From contig BFEA01000268.1 of NCBI GenBank assembly GCA_003427395.1, forward strand, positions 1,076,884 to 1,112,885: a DNA stretch of 36,002 nt, given 5' to 3'. This DNA is from Chara braunii (lineage: Eukaryota; Streptophyta; Charophyceae; Charales; Characeae). The notes beneath the pieces are model-generated. The model searched no databases. It was not told where the DNA came from and saw nothing but the letters and a program-made list of their open reading frames with translations. Both the position numbers and the translations under genes were made by a program. Of this stretch, positions 9,889 through 18,892 are shown in pieces. Position 1 is the first letter of the stretch. Each line of letters opens with the position of its first letter.

Positions 9889-10505
9889 AATGATCTCATG
9901 AGAGATTGGCCGATCCGACACCACACCGGTAGGTGACTCGAAGATGTTGGGCGAGCTCGTCAAGCAACCGCACCACACGGGGGTCCGATGACAAGTCCGT
10001 GGGTGAAGAGTCGGCTATTGGGGCGGTCCGTAGGAAATATAGGCCGATTTTGTCGGGCTGCTCGTAAGCACAAGTAACTCGGAATGACTTGGCCGTCACC
10101 ACTTGCCACCTAATCGAAGAGTGCGGAAGAGGAATAGTACACGCCACTTCGGCGCCGAAGGAGTTGCGAAGGATAAGAGTCCGCCGGTGGAAGTCGACCG
10201 TGTGATCCGCACTTGCAAACCAAGGCATTCCCAAAATAATATCGAAGTCCGTGTCCAAAATGTCAAATGTCACCGGTTCGCATGCATGAGGTGCGAAATA
10301 CACCGGTACGACCTCGATGCAGTGGTCGATAAGTTGCTGCGTCCTTTCGTTCGCCAACTTGATCACCCTCGGGTTTCCCTTCCTTCGAACTTGTGCACCA
10401 AGGCCAGCCCTTTGCATACAGGCTCGACTCATAAAATTGTGAGACGTGCCGCTATCCAGCAAAGTGCTGCAGGACGCTTGCCTAAGTTGAATGCGGACAG
10501 AGAGG
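9889..10505 (-). pseudogene. Inverted gypsy protease fragment (element C) inside element A
   Basis: On the minus strand an open frame of about 200 codons begins with a protease active site, CSTLLDSGTSHNFMSR. It continues with FDILDTDFDIILGMPWF (the second protease signature), then a linker ending VVRLLDELAQHLRV near 9900. It belongs to another gypsy family: its residues differ throughout from the protease at 8604. It sits exactly where element A lost RT motif B to RNase H, so deletion and insertion look like one event. No terminal repeats or target duplication are visible at 9889 or 10505. Confidence 0.82.
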
Positions 10506-11474
10506 AGCATTGATATTGATATCTATAGCTTTGAGTTGAAACACAAGAAAGACTGTTATAACCGGGTTGCTGATGCATTGTCCCGCCATCCTGAATTCTT
10601 GACTTGCCTTGTGAGTTCATATGACCTCCGAAGGAAACTGAAGGAGGATCTGGTCGAACACACCGCCAAGGATCCGGACCTTAGTCCTATCCTTGAGCAG
10701 CTCAAGGCTGACCCTAACAGTCAGCCTGATTTTGATAAATGCAAGGGTCTTGTGTTCCGCCGATATGGGAAATTTGATCGTTTGTGTGTACCCAACCATG
10801 CGCCTCTCCGAACTCATTTCTTGGATTTGGCACATGGTTGGAGTGGACATTTCGACTTTGAGAAGACTTATGAAAGTCTTCTGCAGCAGTTTGATTGGCC
10901 AGGAATGAAAGGATCTGCTCAAAAATTTATTGTTGAATGTCAGGTATGCCAAAGAACCAAGGTCCACAGGCATAAACCTTATGGTCTACTGAGACCTCTC
11001 CCCATTCCTGATGGACCTGGTGAGTCGATTTCCATCGACTTCACGGACATGGGAAAGTTGAATGAGGCAGGAAATTCACAAGTCATGGTCATCGTGGACC
11101 GTTTCTCCAAATTTTTGAACTTGATTCATTTCCCTCCCCATGCCCCAACTGAACTTGCGCCTCTCCGAACTCATTTCTTGGATTTGGCACATGGTTGGAG
11201 TGGACATTTCGACTTTGAGAAGACTTATGAAAGTCTTCTGCAGCAGTTTGATTGGCCAGGAATGAAAGGATGTGCTCAAAAATTTATTGTTGAATGTCAG
11301 GTATGCCAAAGAACCAAGGTCCACAGGCATAAACCTTATGGTCTGCTGAGACCCCTCCCCATTCCTGATGGACCCGGTGAGTCGATTTCCATCGACTTCA
11401 TGGACATGGGAAAGGTGAATGAGGCAGGAAATTCACAAGTCATGGTCATCGTGGACCGATCTCCAAATTTCTGA
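10506..11474 (+). pseudogene. RNase H tail plus integrase zinc and core domains, duplicated (element A)
   Basis: Starts with the end of RNase H (FELKHKKDCYNRVADALSRH). It continues into the integrase H2C2 domain: HGWSGHFDFEKTYESLLQQF followed by CQVCQRTKVHRHKPYGLL. The core begins with GESISIDFTDMG, carrying the first catalytic Asp, and MVIVDRFSKF. The zinc domain and core start then occur a second time because of a 357-bp in-frame tandem duplication. A one-base deletion just after the second VDR (around 11458) makes the frame stop at 11474. Integrase would insert the cDNA. A protein with two stacked zinc domains would not be expected to work. Confidence 0.88.
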
Positions 11475-11513
11475 ACTTGATTCATTTCCCTCCCCATGCC
11501 CCAACTGAACTTG
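10800..11513 (+). repeat. 357-bp tandem duplication within integrase
   Basis: Unit 1 starts at 10800 and unit 2 at 11157, both with GCGCCTCTCCGAACTC; both end in CCCAACTGAACTT. By eye they differ at fewer than ten positions, including one single-base deletion in unit 2. The junction is direct with no filler. 357 is 119 codons, so the duplication preserves the frame. Confidence 0.95.
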
Positions 11514-11729
11514 TCATTGAAGAATTCCATCAGCAGTACATTCTGCAGTTTGGCACCCCGAAAACTATTGTGAGTGATCGGGACACCAGATTCATTAGCA
11601 AAGATTGAAAGGACTTCACCTCTCAGATCTATGACATCAAACCGAACAAGACTTCTGGTCGACACCCCGAAGCCAATGGATTGGCTGAGGAGATCAACCA
11701 GACTGTCATCCAACTACTTCGCGCATTGA
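11458..11729 (+). pseudogene. Integrase core, second and third catalytic residues (element A)
   Basis: In the frame shifted by the upstream deletion, the sequence reads HQQYILQFGTPKTIVSDRDT followed by RFISKD, which holds the second catalytic Asp. A TGA at 11606-11608 stands where integrases usually have Trp. HPEANGLAEEINQTVIQLLR then supplies the catalytic Glu. The frame shifts again near 11725. With the upstream Asp these residues complete the DDE triad, so the ancestor was a normal integrase. Confidence 0.85.
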
Positions 11730-12053
11730 TTGTTCCAGATCAGAACGTGGGACAAGGAGTTGCACAAAGTGAAGGGACTATATAACAACTCCATTCACTA
11801 TGCAACTGGTGTGACACCAAACCAATTGCAATACGGATGGCCGATGCGTAATCCCCTCTCCTATCTGCTCCCCGAACGGTCACCTGGTCTGATGCCCGGC
11901 ATGCCTGGCTACAATGCCAAGTATGCACGCTTGCTCAAAGCTGTTATTGCAGCCATGAACAAGCGCCAGCATACCATGATTAAACATGCTAACAAGTTGC
12001 GCAACGAAGAAAAATTCAAAGTAGGGGATTATGTTTGGGTCAAAATGTCTTAG
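11730..12053 (+). pseudogene. Integrase distal core (element A)
   Basis: Reads WDKELHKVKGLYNNSIHYAT followed by GVTPNQLQYGWPMRNPLSYL, then a Lys/Arg-rich helix and KFKVGDYVWVKMS. The 'aYN...h...g.tP....yG..p' segment and the 'f.vGD.Vwvk' strand are standard for gypsy integrases. The frame ends in a TAG. About 30 residues that normally follow (KLLP...GPW) are deleted between here and 12071. Confidence 0.85.
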
Positions 12054-12070
12054 TTTTCTGATGAAGAGAC

Positions 12071-12454
12071 GTGCCTCCTCATCTGCGCACGTACTTGGTC
12101 TTTCATGCGTCCAAACTATTTCCACACATTGATGATGAGACGTTTCCCTTCCGAGACCCTATGATACCTCGCCCTATCAACGACGACCATGAGATAGACA
12201 AAATCGTTTCTCACGAGGGAAGAGGGAGGAACAAACATTACAAGGTTCACTTCCTCTATCACCCGTTGACTGAATTCTTCTGGATCAACCGAAAAGAGCC
12301 GCTAAAGAGTGCTCCCCGTGTTGTGAACACTTATGAACGACGGATCGCTGAGGGACAGACTGCTAAATTTGTTGCAAAAATGACTCCTCACGGACTTACC
12401 AAGTCTCTCTTTCTGATTTACTCCTACGATGCATTTTGTGCCAACTCTGAATGA
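12071..12454 (+). pseudogene. Integrase GPF/Y tail and chromo-like end (element A)
   Basis: Begins with PPHLRTYLVFHASKLFPHID, which matches the same region of element D (PLHLRTYPVFHASKLL). It then reads DDHEIDKIVSHEGRGRNKHY followed by KVHFLYHPLTEFFWI, a chromodomain-like segment. The polyprotein ends in NSE followed by a stop. The polypurine tract lies 30 bases downstream. Confidence 0.8.
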
Positions 12455-12483
12455 GTTACTCGCTCGAAGGGACCTCGCTCTTG

Positions 12484-12495
12484 AGAGGGGGGTAA
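12484..12495 (+). promoter_or_regulatory. Polypurine tract of element A
   Basis: GAGAGGGGGG followed by TAA and then TGTAATGACC. A purine run immediately before a TG dinucleotide and shortly after the end of pol is the plus-strand primer site of an LTR retrotransposon. Confidence 0.7.
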
Positions 12496-13740
12496 TGTAA
12501 TGACCCGCCAAAAACACAGACTGAGAAGACTGCTGATTTATGGGATTTGCCGCTGGAATGAATGCCTTGTTGAAATTCCCGCATTGTGCCGTGATTTCCA
12601 TGTCTGTGTGTGTGTGCGTGCCTGCTGGTTTGCATGCCTGTCTGAGTGCTTGTCGGTTGAGTGTGTGTGTGACCTGCAAGGGTACTTGTTGGTTGCAAGG
12701 CCCCGCAGGGCCGGTACTTACCTGTGGACGTGACTGTGAAGGATTGCAGGAGGAAAACACTCGAGTAGCGGGGGTAGGCCCACGACACTTAGAGCAGAGG
12801 GGAAAAACACTCAAGTAGCAGGTAGGCCGATACCACTGAAGTAGTGGTAAGGGTGTCGGGTACTGGAGGCCGAGCAGAAGAAGACAAAAAGTTGATATTT
12901 TTAGAGGCCCAGTAGCGGTAGGATAGCGGTAGGCCGGTACCAGTCCAAGTAGCCCGGGTCTAGGGCCTGTACGGAGGATAGCAGAGTCTTCAATGATGTT
13001 TCCCTCCGAAAGGGAGGAGGTGCCGGTTGCTGGGAGGCCGCTTGGCCTAGGAAGTCATTGCCAGGAGGCCGGTAGGCCGCTATATCTCCAGGAAGAGCAA
13101 AGAGCTCTAAGACTTCCTCATTTGCGGTGTGCAAGGATTGGTGACATGCTGCTGGAGCACAGCGCTGGACTGGTGCAACGCTGCTTGGAGGTGAAGGGCC
13201 GCTGGAGCTCAGCCTGGCTATGGCGAGCAGTCCAGCTTGAGGAGGAGGGAGAAGGGGGCATGGTAGGAGAGTGGCGGGGCACTTACCTGGCTATGGTAGA
13301 CACCATCTTCATCACCTTGTAGGGCGATGCATCTGGAAGGCCCCAGTTGGGGTAGTGCGGCACCAAGGAAGCTCGAAGCAGAGTCAGGCATGACGGACCA
13401 GTCAGCAGCGGCATAGCTGCTTTGGGTTGTCCTTTTGACATCAGCGCAACACCATAGCTGCTTTGGCTTGTCCTTTGGACGTCAGGGCAAGGCCCTCATT
13501 AGTCCGCCATAGCCTTTGCATGAGAGAGGGAGGTTGAAGGATATGGTGGACTGATTGTTGTTGTTGTTATTGTTGAGTTGAGTCAACAGTAAGAGGGAAC
13601 TTCGGATATTGATTCTGGATCATCCATTCATTGTTATTATTATTATTGAGAGAAGAATAAGATTGGTGAAGTGAAGGAGGAGGAGGAAGGGGGAGAGAGA
13701 AGGGGGAATTGTCATTGGTCTTGCTGGTGTACATCTTTTT

Positions 13741-13790
13741 CTTCTTCTTCTTCTTCTTCTTCTTCTTCTTCTTCTTCTTCTTCTTCTTCT
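13741..13790. repeat. (CTT)n microsatellite
   Basis: About 17 uninterrupted CTT triplets inside the putative LTR of element A. Frames through it encode poly-Ser, poly-Phe or poly-Lys and are artefacts. Confidence 0.97.
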
Positions 13791-14014
13791 TTCTCTCTCC
13801 TCTGGCGTTTATCTCTTTGCAAGTGCTTTCATTTCTTTCGCAATTGGGTGACATTGTCTTTCATTGTGAATTTGCACTTGGGAAATGCCCAGGATTGTAA
13901 CACGAGGGATTATTTAGGACTTGTACCGAAGAATTGGTGTTGGCAACATTCCCATCTCCCCCCTTCTTCTTCGTCTGATCCCCTCCTCTTCATCTGTGTA
14001 TGGTCTGGACCTGC

Positions 14015-14018
<4 letters not shown>

Positions 14019-14100
<82 letters not shown>
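14019..14100. repeat. Compound (CT)n-(CA)n microsatellite
   Basis: CT repeats to 14058 join directly to 21 CA repeats at 14059-14100. This is the point at which similarity between the LTR-like sequences of elements A and B ends. Confidence 0.97.
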
Positions 14101-14102
<2 letters not shown>

Positions 14103-14297
14103 GTCACTCAGAAGAGGAAGAAGAATAACTCTTCCATACCCTTGCGCCCTGCGCAAACGCGTTCAACGTGTTTAATGAACGCGCGTTCAACGCGTTCAAA
14201 ACATGACCACGAAACACGCATTCAATGAACGCGTGGCAACACAGTGTGGACTGAAACCACAGTGACTTGGAACATATGTGCCCAACCATATATCATT
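14101..14297. other. Cluster of inverted GCGTTCA motifs
   Basis: The heptamer GCGTTCA and its complement recur at 14155-14235. TGAACGCGCGTTCA at 14176-14189 is a perfect 14-bp palindrome, and ACGCGT occurs three times. No gene is visible. Confidence 0.6.
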
Positions 14298-14990
14298 GGG
14301 GGCTGAAGAAAATGTTCCTCTTCAACACATCATATACTCAGGTGGTGCAGCCTGAGCTAGATATTACCAAGGAATGGAGGGCCTTGAGAAGGCCGCGTGA
14401 ATAAGAAATTGAAGATAGGACAAACATACATCCTTCTCAAACAAAAAGACTTGGGAAGGTGGCGCCCTATTGCGCCTGCCAACAATGAGCATACCAAGAC
14501 CGGGAGCAGACGCATAGCTAGAGCGCTTAATGCCTTACTGGTTAGGCTTCCGGACCCGGAACACTTCAACTTTAGTACCACGACCCATCTAAAGGACAGT
14601 TGCGTCGGTGGAAAAGAAGTTCAGCAAAGCTGGGGGAGATAGAGCACTGCTCATGAGTTTTGATATTAAAGAAATGTTTACGTCACTCCTGCACGACGCC
14701 ATCCTCGAAGTAGTAGATTAGCTGCTGAAAGAATGGGAGGCTTATGGTAAATCGAAGGTGAGCATGTGTAGAAGGGGTAAGGCGGTTATCCTAAATAACA
14801 GGAGTTGGGGTGCAGGCTACGTGCGACAAACTCATTGGCAGGTACATCCAGTATGAGTTAGGACATACTTTCAAGTCCTGCAGAGGAGCGACGCTCAGGC
14901 GAGTAGTGGGTATGTGACGAACTATCTTTTGCAACCGCGCGACTTCCTGCGCAAGGCCTATGTGGAAAAACGGGAGGGTCTTGATGGATG
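14298..14990 (+). pseudogene. GIPMG-type reverse transcriptase remnant (Penelope-like or related)
   Basis: Three frames join into one degraded RT. The first (to about 14610) reads MFLFNTSYTQVVQPELDITK, then KDLGRWRPIAPANNE and SRRIARALNALLVRLPDPEH. A shift then gives VEKKFSKAGGDRALLMSFDI followed by KEMFTSLLHDAILEVVD, a stop, and LLKEWEAYGKSKVSMCRRGK. A third part gives ELGHTFKSCRGATLRRVVGM and, further on, KAYVEKREGL. SFDIKEMFTSL is a motif A of the kind seen in Penelope-like RTs (sfDv.slFTnIP), and ATLRRVVGM corresponds to the segment before their GIPMG. It differs clearly from both the gypsy and the LINE RTs here. From memory, similar proteins are numerous in Chara. Lineage is uncertain. 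Confidence 0.5.
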
Positions 14991-15480
14991 ACGGCGTACG
15001 CAAGGTCCGGTTGGGCAAATTGTAGGGATACCCTCGCTTCTTTTTCATTTTTGTGGGAATTCGTTGGGCCAGCGCCGGGAAAGCCCCGCGTCGACGATTG
15101 GATGGCTGCGCCATGATAAACGCAAGAAATAACTATACCATAGCTTCTTTCTTGTTCTGCTGTGAGCATTAGGAATCTTGGTGCGATTAGCACGCGATAA
15201 TTTTCATTTTGAATTTTCAACTAATGTCGAGCCCCCGCGGGCTCTCGGAATTGCTCTTCCTTTCAGAATTTCCTTTCTGCAATTAGGACTTAGGCTAGGA
15301 ATTTAGGTACTCTGAATTTTGTTGCGCAACGTTCGCACGCATCTTGTGGCGCAAGGATTTGGGTTCTGACGGGATCGCGCCTTTAATCTTGCGCAACTGT
15401 CGTTTTTGGCGGGCGCGATCGTAACTGTAATCCTTCTTCTTTCTTGATTCTCCTATGTTGCCCGCCTTCTTCCTTCTTCC
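14991..15480. other. Unassigned stretch
   Basis: Mixed composition. Minus-strand frames of up to 120 codons here lack recognisable motifs and overlap the RT remnant in antisense. No feature can be supported. Confidence 0.5.
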
Positions 15481-15494
15481 CCGTGTCACATGCT

Positions 15495-15730
15495 CTATTC
15501 TAATTGGCCGAGGCGCCTGCATGACCGGATCGATGCGTGGAGAGTGGCTACGACCCCCACGCCGCGGCCTGGCCATGCAGACGTAGGCACTTCCTCTCTT
15601 CTCTTCTTGTCTATCTGGGCTTAATTCCGTACCTTTCGTGCAGGCATGCATGCTATAAATTTCTCTCTAAGAATTTCGAGGTTAGCGCGATCAGTGAGGG
15701 TCAGCTAACGAGCAAGTTGGAAGGTGAGTG
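15495..15730 (+). promoter_or_regulatory. Promoter-like region with splice donor
   Basis: In order: ATTGG (inverted CCAAT) near 15500, CTATAAAT at about 15652-15659, and 65 bases later a consensus 5' splice site (AAG|GTGAGT) at about 15721-15729. This spacing would suit a polymerase II promoter with a short first exon. It could belong to a host gene or to the LTR of element F, whose primer-binding site lies 1.6 kb downstream. Sequence shape is the only evidence. Confidence 0.3.
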
Positions 15731-16487
15731 AGTGTGAGAGTTCGGCGATCCGACGAGCTGGTGCCAAGTATGCGGGGTTGACGTGTAGGCCACAACAGAC
15801 TGTGGCGCACGGGCGAACCTGACGGGCGTATGCGGGCTAAGCGGGGTGACAACTCTGTGTGGATACGCGACGATGGACTGCCGGTGTCGTCGGTATTGAT
15901 GCGAGGCAACGGACTGCCCATAGCAGGAGAGAGAGAAGGAGAGAGAGCAGTGGTGTGGGTGTGGGATAAAGCTTCCTTTTGTTGTCCTTTTCATTTTTCT
16001 TCTGTCCATCTGTATAATTTTGGATTCTGATATGACCGATCTCTTTATCGCGGCCCTTTTCTTGTGAACTTCTTGCATATATTGTCTCGGATTTTCCTTG
16101 TTGTCTGCTTGGTATGTATGCATGGAATGAATGTAGGTTCTCTTTTGTTAGTGGTCTTTTCGATCTGTTTTTATGATGCGTGTTGTCTCTGACCAGTGTT
16201 CGCGTGCATGAGATGTGCGATCAGGCCTGATGGGTAATACTCACTTTGGATGTTTGAAGTCTAACTATTGATTTTTTGCGTCACCTATTTGGCATGTAGT
16301 GATTGGTAGGATAATTGCATGTACGGTTGAATGCGACCAGCACACAGAACCAATCGGTTGTTCCTTACGTACTGGCGTGCGTACGACGGCGATCTCGAGA
16401 AAACCGAGTCGCCACGTACGCACGCGCCTGCGTAAGTCAGCTTTAACCTCGTGTAAGGATGTGTGGGATGCGACTTACTGAACATAC
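15731..16487. other. Intron-like or LTR-like stretch
   Basis: After the splice-donor-like site the sequence becomes T-rich (about 15970-16260). A pyrimidine tract is followed by candidate acceptors such as GAATGTAG at about 16128-16135. No coding signal is seen. This would fit an intron joining 15720 to the small ORF at 16488, but no junction can be proven. Confidence 0.3.
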
Positions 16488-16697
16488 ATGGCTACCAGAT
16501 CTCCTTCGTGTGCGTCCGACTACGAAACTCTGAGGGATCCGGAATATTGCGAATATTGGGAATATTGGGAAGGCGAACAACTCAGATGGTGGGGAAATTT
16601 AAGAAATCCTGAATTCCCTTACCTGACAGAAAATGATCGCTTATGCGCAAGGGATTTCCACTGTGCCATAATCACCCGACTACCTGGAAACGTATAA
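16488..16697 (+). CDS. Small hypothetical protein, 69 codons
   Basis: ATGGCT start with a purine at -3 (ACATGG context). The product is acidic and aromatic-rich with a run of Tyr, Trp and Glu (CEYWEYWEGEQLRWW), a composition unlike the shadow frames around it, and ends GNV. I do not recognise the family. It lacks a signal peptide or membrane helix. It lies 0.8 kb downstream of a promoter-like region and before the primer-binding site of element F, so it might be an exon of a host gene, a piece of a retroelement leader, or chance. Confidence 0.3.
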   Translation: MATRSPSCASDYETLRDPEYCEYWEYWEGEQLRWWGNLRNPEFPYLTENDRLCARDFHCAIITRLPGNV

Positions 16698-17369
16698 CAC
16701 ACAATATTTCATATCCCACGGCTTTGCTGTTATTACTATCAGCTTCCCTCCTTTCCATATCCTCCTCTCGTATCACCAACTCACAATAGGACCGTGGAAT
16801 TCCATAGCTCACTACTGGCCAAGCTCGCCGTGCGAAGGTTGTTGATATCACCCCGCGCGCCGAGCTTCGGAAACTACCCGACAGGCTCGAACTGAAGCCG
16901 AGCGGCGATTGCACAACCCCCACGTACGGCCTGCTTTGGCGGAACCCGAGGTCTGTTACGGGCAGCACCGACAGTGGGCCGAATCGAGCAACCAACCCCA
17001 AAGACGAAATCAGCGGCGATGGTGATTCCGTTTTCCTTTTGGCCTTGAACGTTAAAGCTGTTGGCAGAGGCAATGTTGTTGGGATTTTTTTCAAGAATAC
17101 AAGAGAGTTTAAGTCTATCGGTACGGTGGTAGTAACATTTGCCCCGTATTTTTAACCTGGAATGCACTGTGCATGCCATCTGCCTTATGCTGCACGACAT
17201 CAGCTAAGTATATCCCCTTTTGCACCTGTACCCCCGGAACTTGCCACAGTAGATCTTAGTTCCGACGTGGGACTCCACCCCCACTTTCCTAAAATCCTTG
17301 GCAGACCCCTTTTTCGCACTTCCGGGCCCCCATCCCACTCCGATCAGGAAGTCGCGTTGGGCGTGAGGT
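16698..17369. other. Unassigned stretch upstream of element F
   Basis: GC-rich from 16800 to 17010. Open minus-strand frames of 108-140 codons are Ser/Arg/Pro-rich with no motif. If the primer-binding site at 17370 is real, the LTR of element F should end about here, but no TG...CA limits are convincing. Confidence 0.4.
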
Positions 17370-17382
17370 TGGTATCGGAGCC
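17370..17382 (+). promoter_or_regulatory. Primer-binding site of element F
   Basis: TGGTATCGGAGCC is close to TGGTATCAGAGC, the standard site complementary to the 3' end of initiator tRNA-Met in plant LTR elements. A gag frame begins 145 bases downstream, which fits. Confidence 0.6.
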
Positions 17383-17526
17383 GACACGTGGCAGGCTCTG
17401 GGCTGATTAGGTAGGTGATTAAAGTAGAGCGATCTGGCTAACAGAGGACGTCCCCGAGCACGGAACGCGCCGCAACGCGATCCTATAGTCATAAGACATA
17501 GGCCGGGTGCTCGACAGGCGACCAAC

Positions 17527-18290
17527 ATGAACGCCAATCAACAAAACCCCAATCAAGCTCAGTCGGCGCCCACTCCACGAGCACGGACACCCGTGGCCCC
17601 ACCCGAGCTCTACCTTTTCGACCCGGCACATCATCTCGCCGGAGCATGGTTGGCCACGCTCCGAGCACAACAGTATGACAATGACGAAGCTCATATTTAC
17701 ATCCCTGCCGTATTGGGAGGAACTGCACATCACTCGTTTAGTACCTATGTCTGGACTGATCTCTCAACATTTGAGCGGGACTTTTTGAATGGATTTGATT
17801 ATATCCATCCTGAACAGGCTCTCTTCATGATTAAAGATCGGGTTCAAAAGCCTGTCGAATAAGTCACGGAATACCGCAATAGATTCTATCGAATGTTCGT
17901 GAAGACTGAGCGAGGAGAGCAGGTAGAAAGAGACTTATTTATCGATGGACTCCGCAGCAGGACGATGAGGGAGAAGCTGCGTAAACAGTTCTCCCCCATC
18001 ACTCATACGCGGCAACAGATTATGGCCGCCGCGGAAGAAATGAAACGAAAGTTCGCCGCGAGTTTCCTAAAGGGAGAGATTACCCCAGAGAAGGGGATTT
18101 GTCGGAGTTGGCGAGGGCCAAGGCCGAGCTAACCACACTGCAAAACAAGTTTGAAAGTATGGGATTGGTGTCCAGACCTGTCACCTATTTGGAATAGATC
18201 ACACTTGAACGATCGGCTCCTAGTGTGATCATGGGAATGCCTATCCCCGTGATGACTACGCTGTCGGTGCGAATATCCTTACAAGGGTAT
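17527..18290 (+). pseudogene. Retrotransposon gag remnant (element F)
   Basis: The N-terminus is Gln/Pro-rich and disordered. Next comes LYLFDPAHHLAGAWLATLRA, then LSTFERDFLNGF, a stop (TAA at 17860-17862), VTEYRNRFYRMF, DLFIDGLRSRTMREKLRKQF and a Met/Ala/Glu helix. 'F...f......eY...F...........f..GL......l' is the core pattern of the retrotransposon gag (UBN2/Retrotrans_gag) domain. A frameshift near 18095 moves the continuation (GDLSELARAKAELTTLQNKF) to another frame that runs to about 18290. No knuckle, protease or RT follows, so F is a truncated copy. Confidence 0.7.
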
Positions 18291-18640
18291 CCGCCCTAGT
18301 TTTTGCAAGTGACAGAAAAAATAGTTTTGATTTAAAGTCTAAGTATACTGCGCAAGGCGCGACTGAGTCTATGGTTTACGTTGACTAAGTAGCTGACTAG
18401 AGTAGAGAGTGTGTGGGTGCGCAGGCTTGATGCGCGCGAAATTTTTTTAATCGTTGATGGCCGAAAAGCCGACATGGGCGCCGACCAAATTTATATGTTT
18501 AGCTTTGATTAAACTAGGATTAAATAGAATTTTGTCGTTTGATTGGTGCACTTACCGGCGGCTCGCGTGTACGTGCGGAGGACAACATCGACAATAGGGT
18601 GGTTCTGAAAGCGGCTCGGTAGGTCTGCGCGTCGGGAAGT
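18291..18640. other. Unassigned stretch
   Basis: No coding frame, repeat or RNA gene is recognisable. It could be the remains of element F or host intergenic DNA. Confidence 0.5.
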
Positions 18641-18892
18641 ATCCGCTTATATAGGTGTCCGCTAGTACTAGGCTCAGCCTTGGACCGAGCACTACTGGTT
18701 ACAATGGCGGACTTTCAGCTTGGAGATTCAAGGATCGAGATCGAGTGGTGTCGACGCAGGGACATTAGAGTAGCGCGAATAGACCAAGCGGTTGAGGGTC
18801 CGACGAGGTCATCTCCCTTAGTTTTGTCGTCGACGGCGTCGCAACGAGGTAGTCATTCCCCTTTCCTCCGGTCGTCATACCCTACTGATTAA
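18641..18892 (+). CDS. Small hypothetical ORF behind a TATA box
   Basis: TTATATAGG at about 18646-18654 is followed by an ATG at 18704 in the context ACAATGGCG, the favoured plant start context. The frame encodes 62 residues (MADFQLGDSRIEIEW at the start) and ends at 18892. I recognise no family. The second half is Ser-rich. The TATA-to-ATG distance of about 55 bases leaves a very short leader. A Met-Pro-Arg-Arg frame after a TTATTA repeat (18946-19173) follows and could be a second exon, but I see no splice pair that joins them. Confidence 0.28.
   Translation: MRLYRCPLVLGSALDRALLVTMADFQLGDSRIEIEWCRRRDIRVARIDQAVEGPTRSSPLVLSSTASQRGSHSPFLRSSYPTD

Larger units (their letters stand above)
8215..14100 (+). 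mobile_element. Ty3/gypsy retrotransposon A, rearranged and decayed
   Basis: Plus-strand modules occur in the gypsy order: CCHC knuckle, aspartic protease, RT, RNase H tail, integrase zinc domain, integrase core, integrase tail, polypurine tract, LTR. The 5' LTR, primer-binding site and N-terminal gag are missing; the element starts at the junction with fragment D. The second half of RT and most of RNase H are replaced by an inverted fragment (9889-10505). The 3' LTR probably starts at 12496. Multiple frameshifts and stops show that it is inactive. Confidence 0.85.
12496..14100 (+). repeat. Probable 3' LTR of element A
   Basis: Starts at TGTAATGACC after the polypurine tract. It holds a tandem pair near 12750 and 12809 (GGAAAACACTCGAGTAGC and variant), a hairpin TACCACT/AGTGGTA at 12831-12849, GGCCGGTAGGCC-rich sequence to 13090, a CTT microsatellite (13741-13790) and CT/CA microsatellites. 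Its part from about 13845 to 14015 aligns with the LTR of element B at about 25418-25590 (for example CATCTCCCCC, TGATCCCCTCCTCTTC, CTGTGTATG). The 3' end of the LTR is not found; similarity stops at the microsatellite. Confidence 0.6.

Noticed and set aside
13567-14228. Frames with poly-Ser, poly-Lys or Cys-Val repeats
   Set aside because: They arise from CTT, CT and CA microsatellites inside an LTR-like region.
16672-17200. Minus-strand frames of 140 and 108 codons
   Set aside because: Arg/Ser/Pro-rich, overlapping each other in different phases over GC-rich DNA, with no motif or start context.
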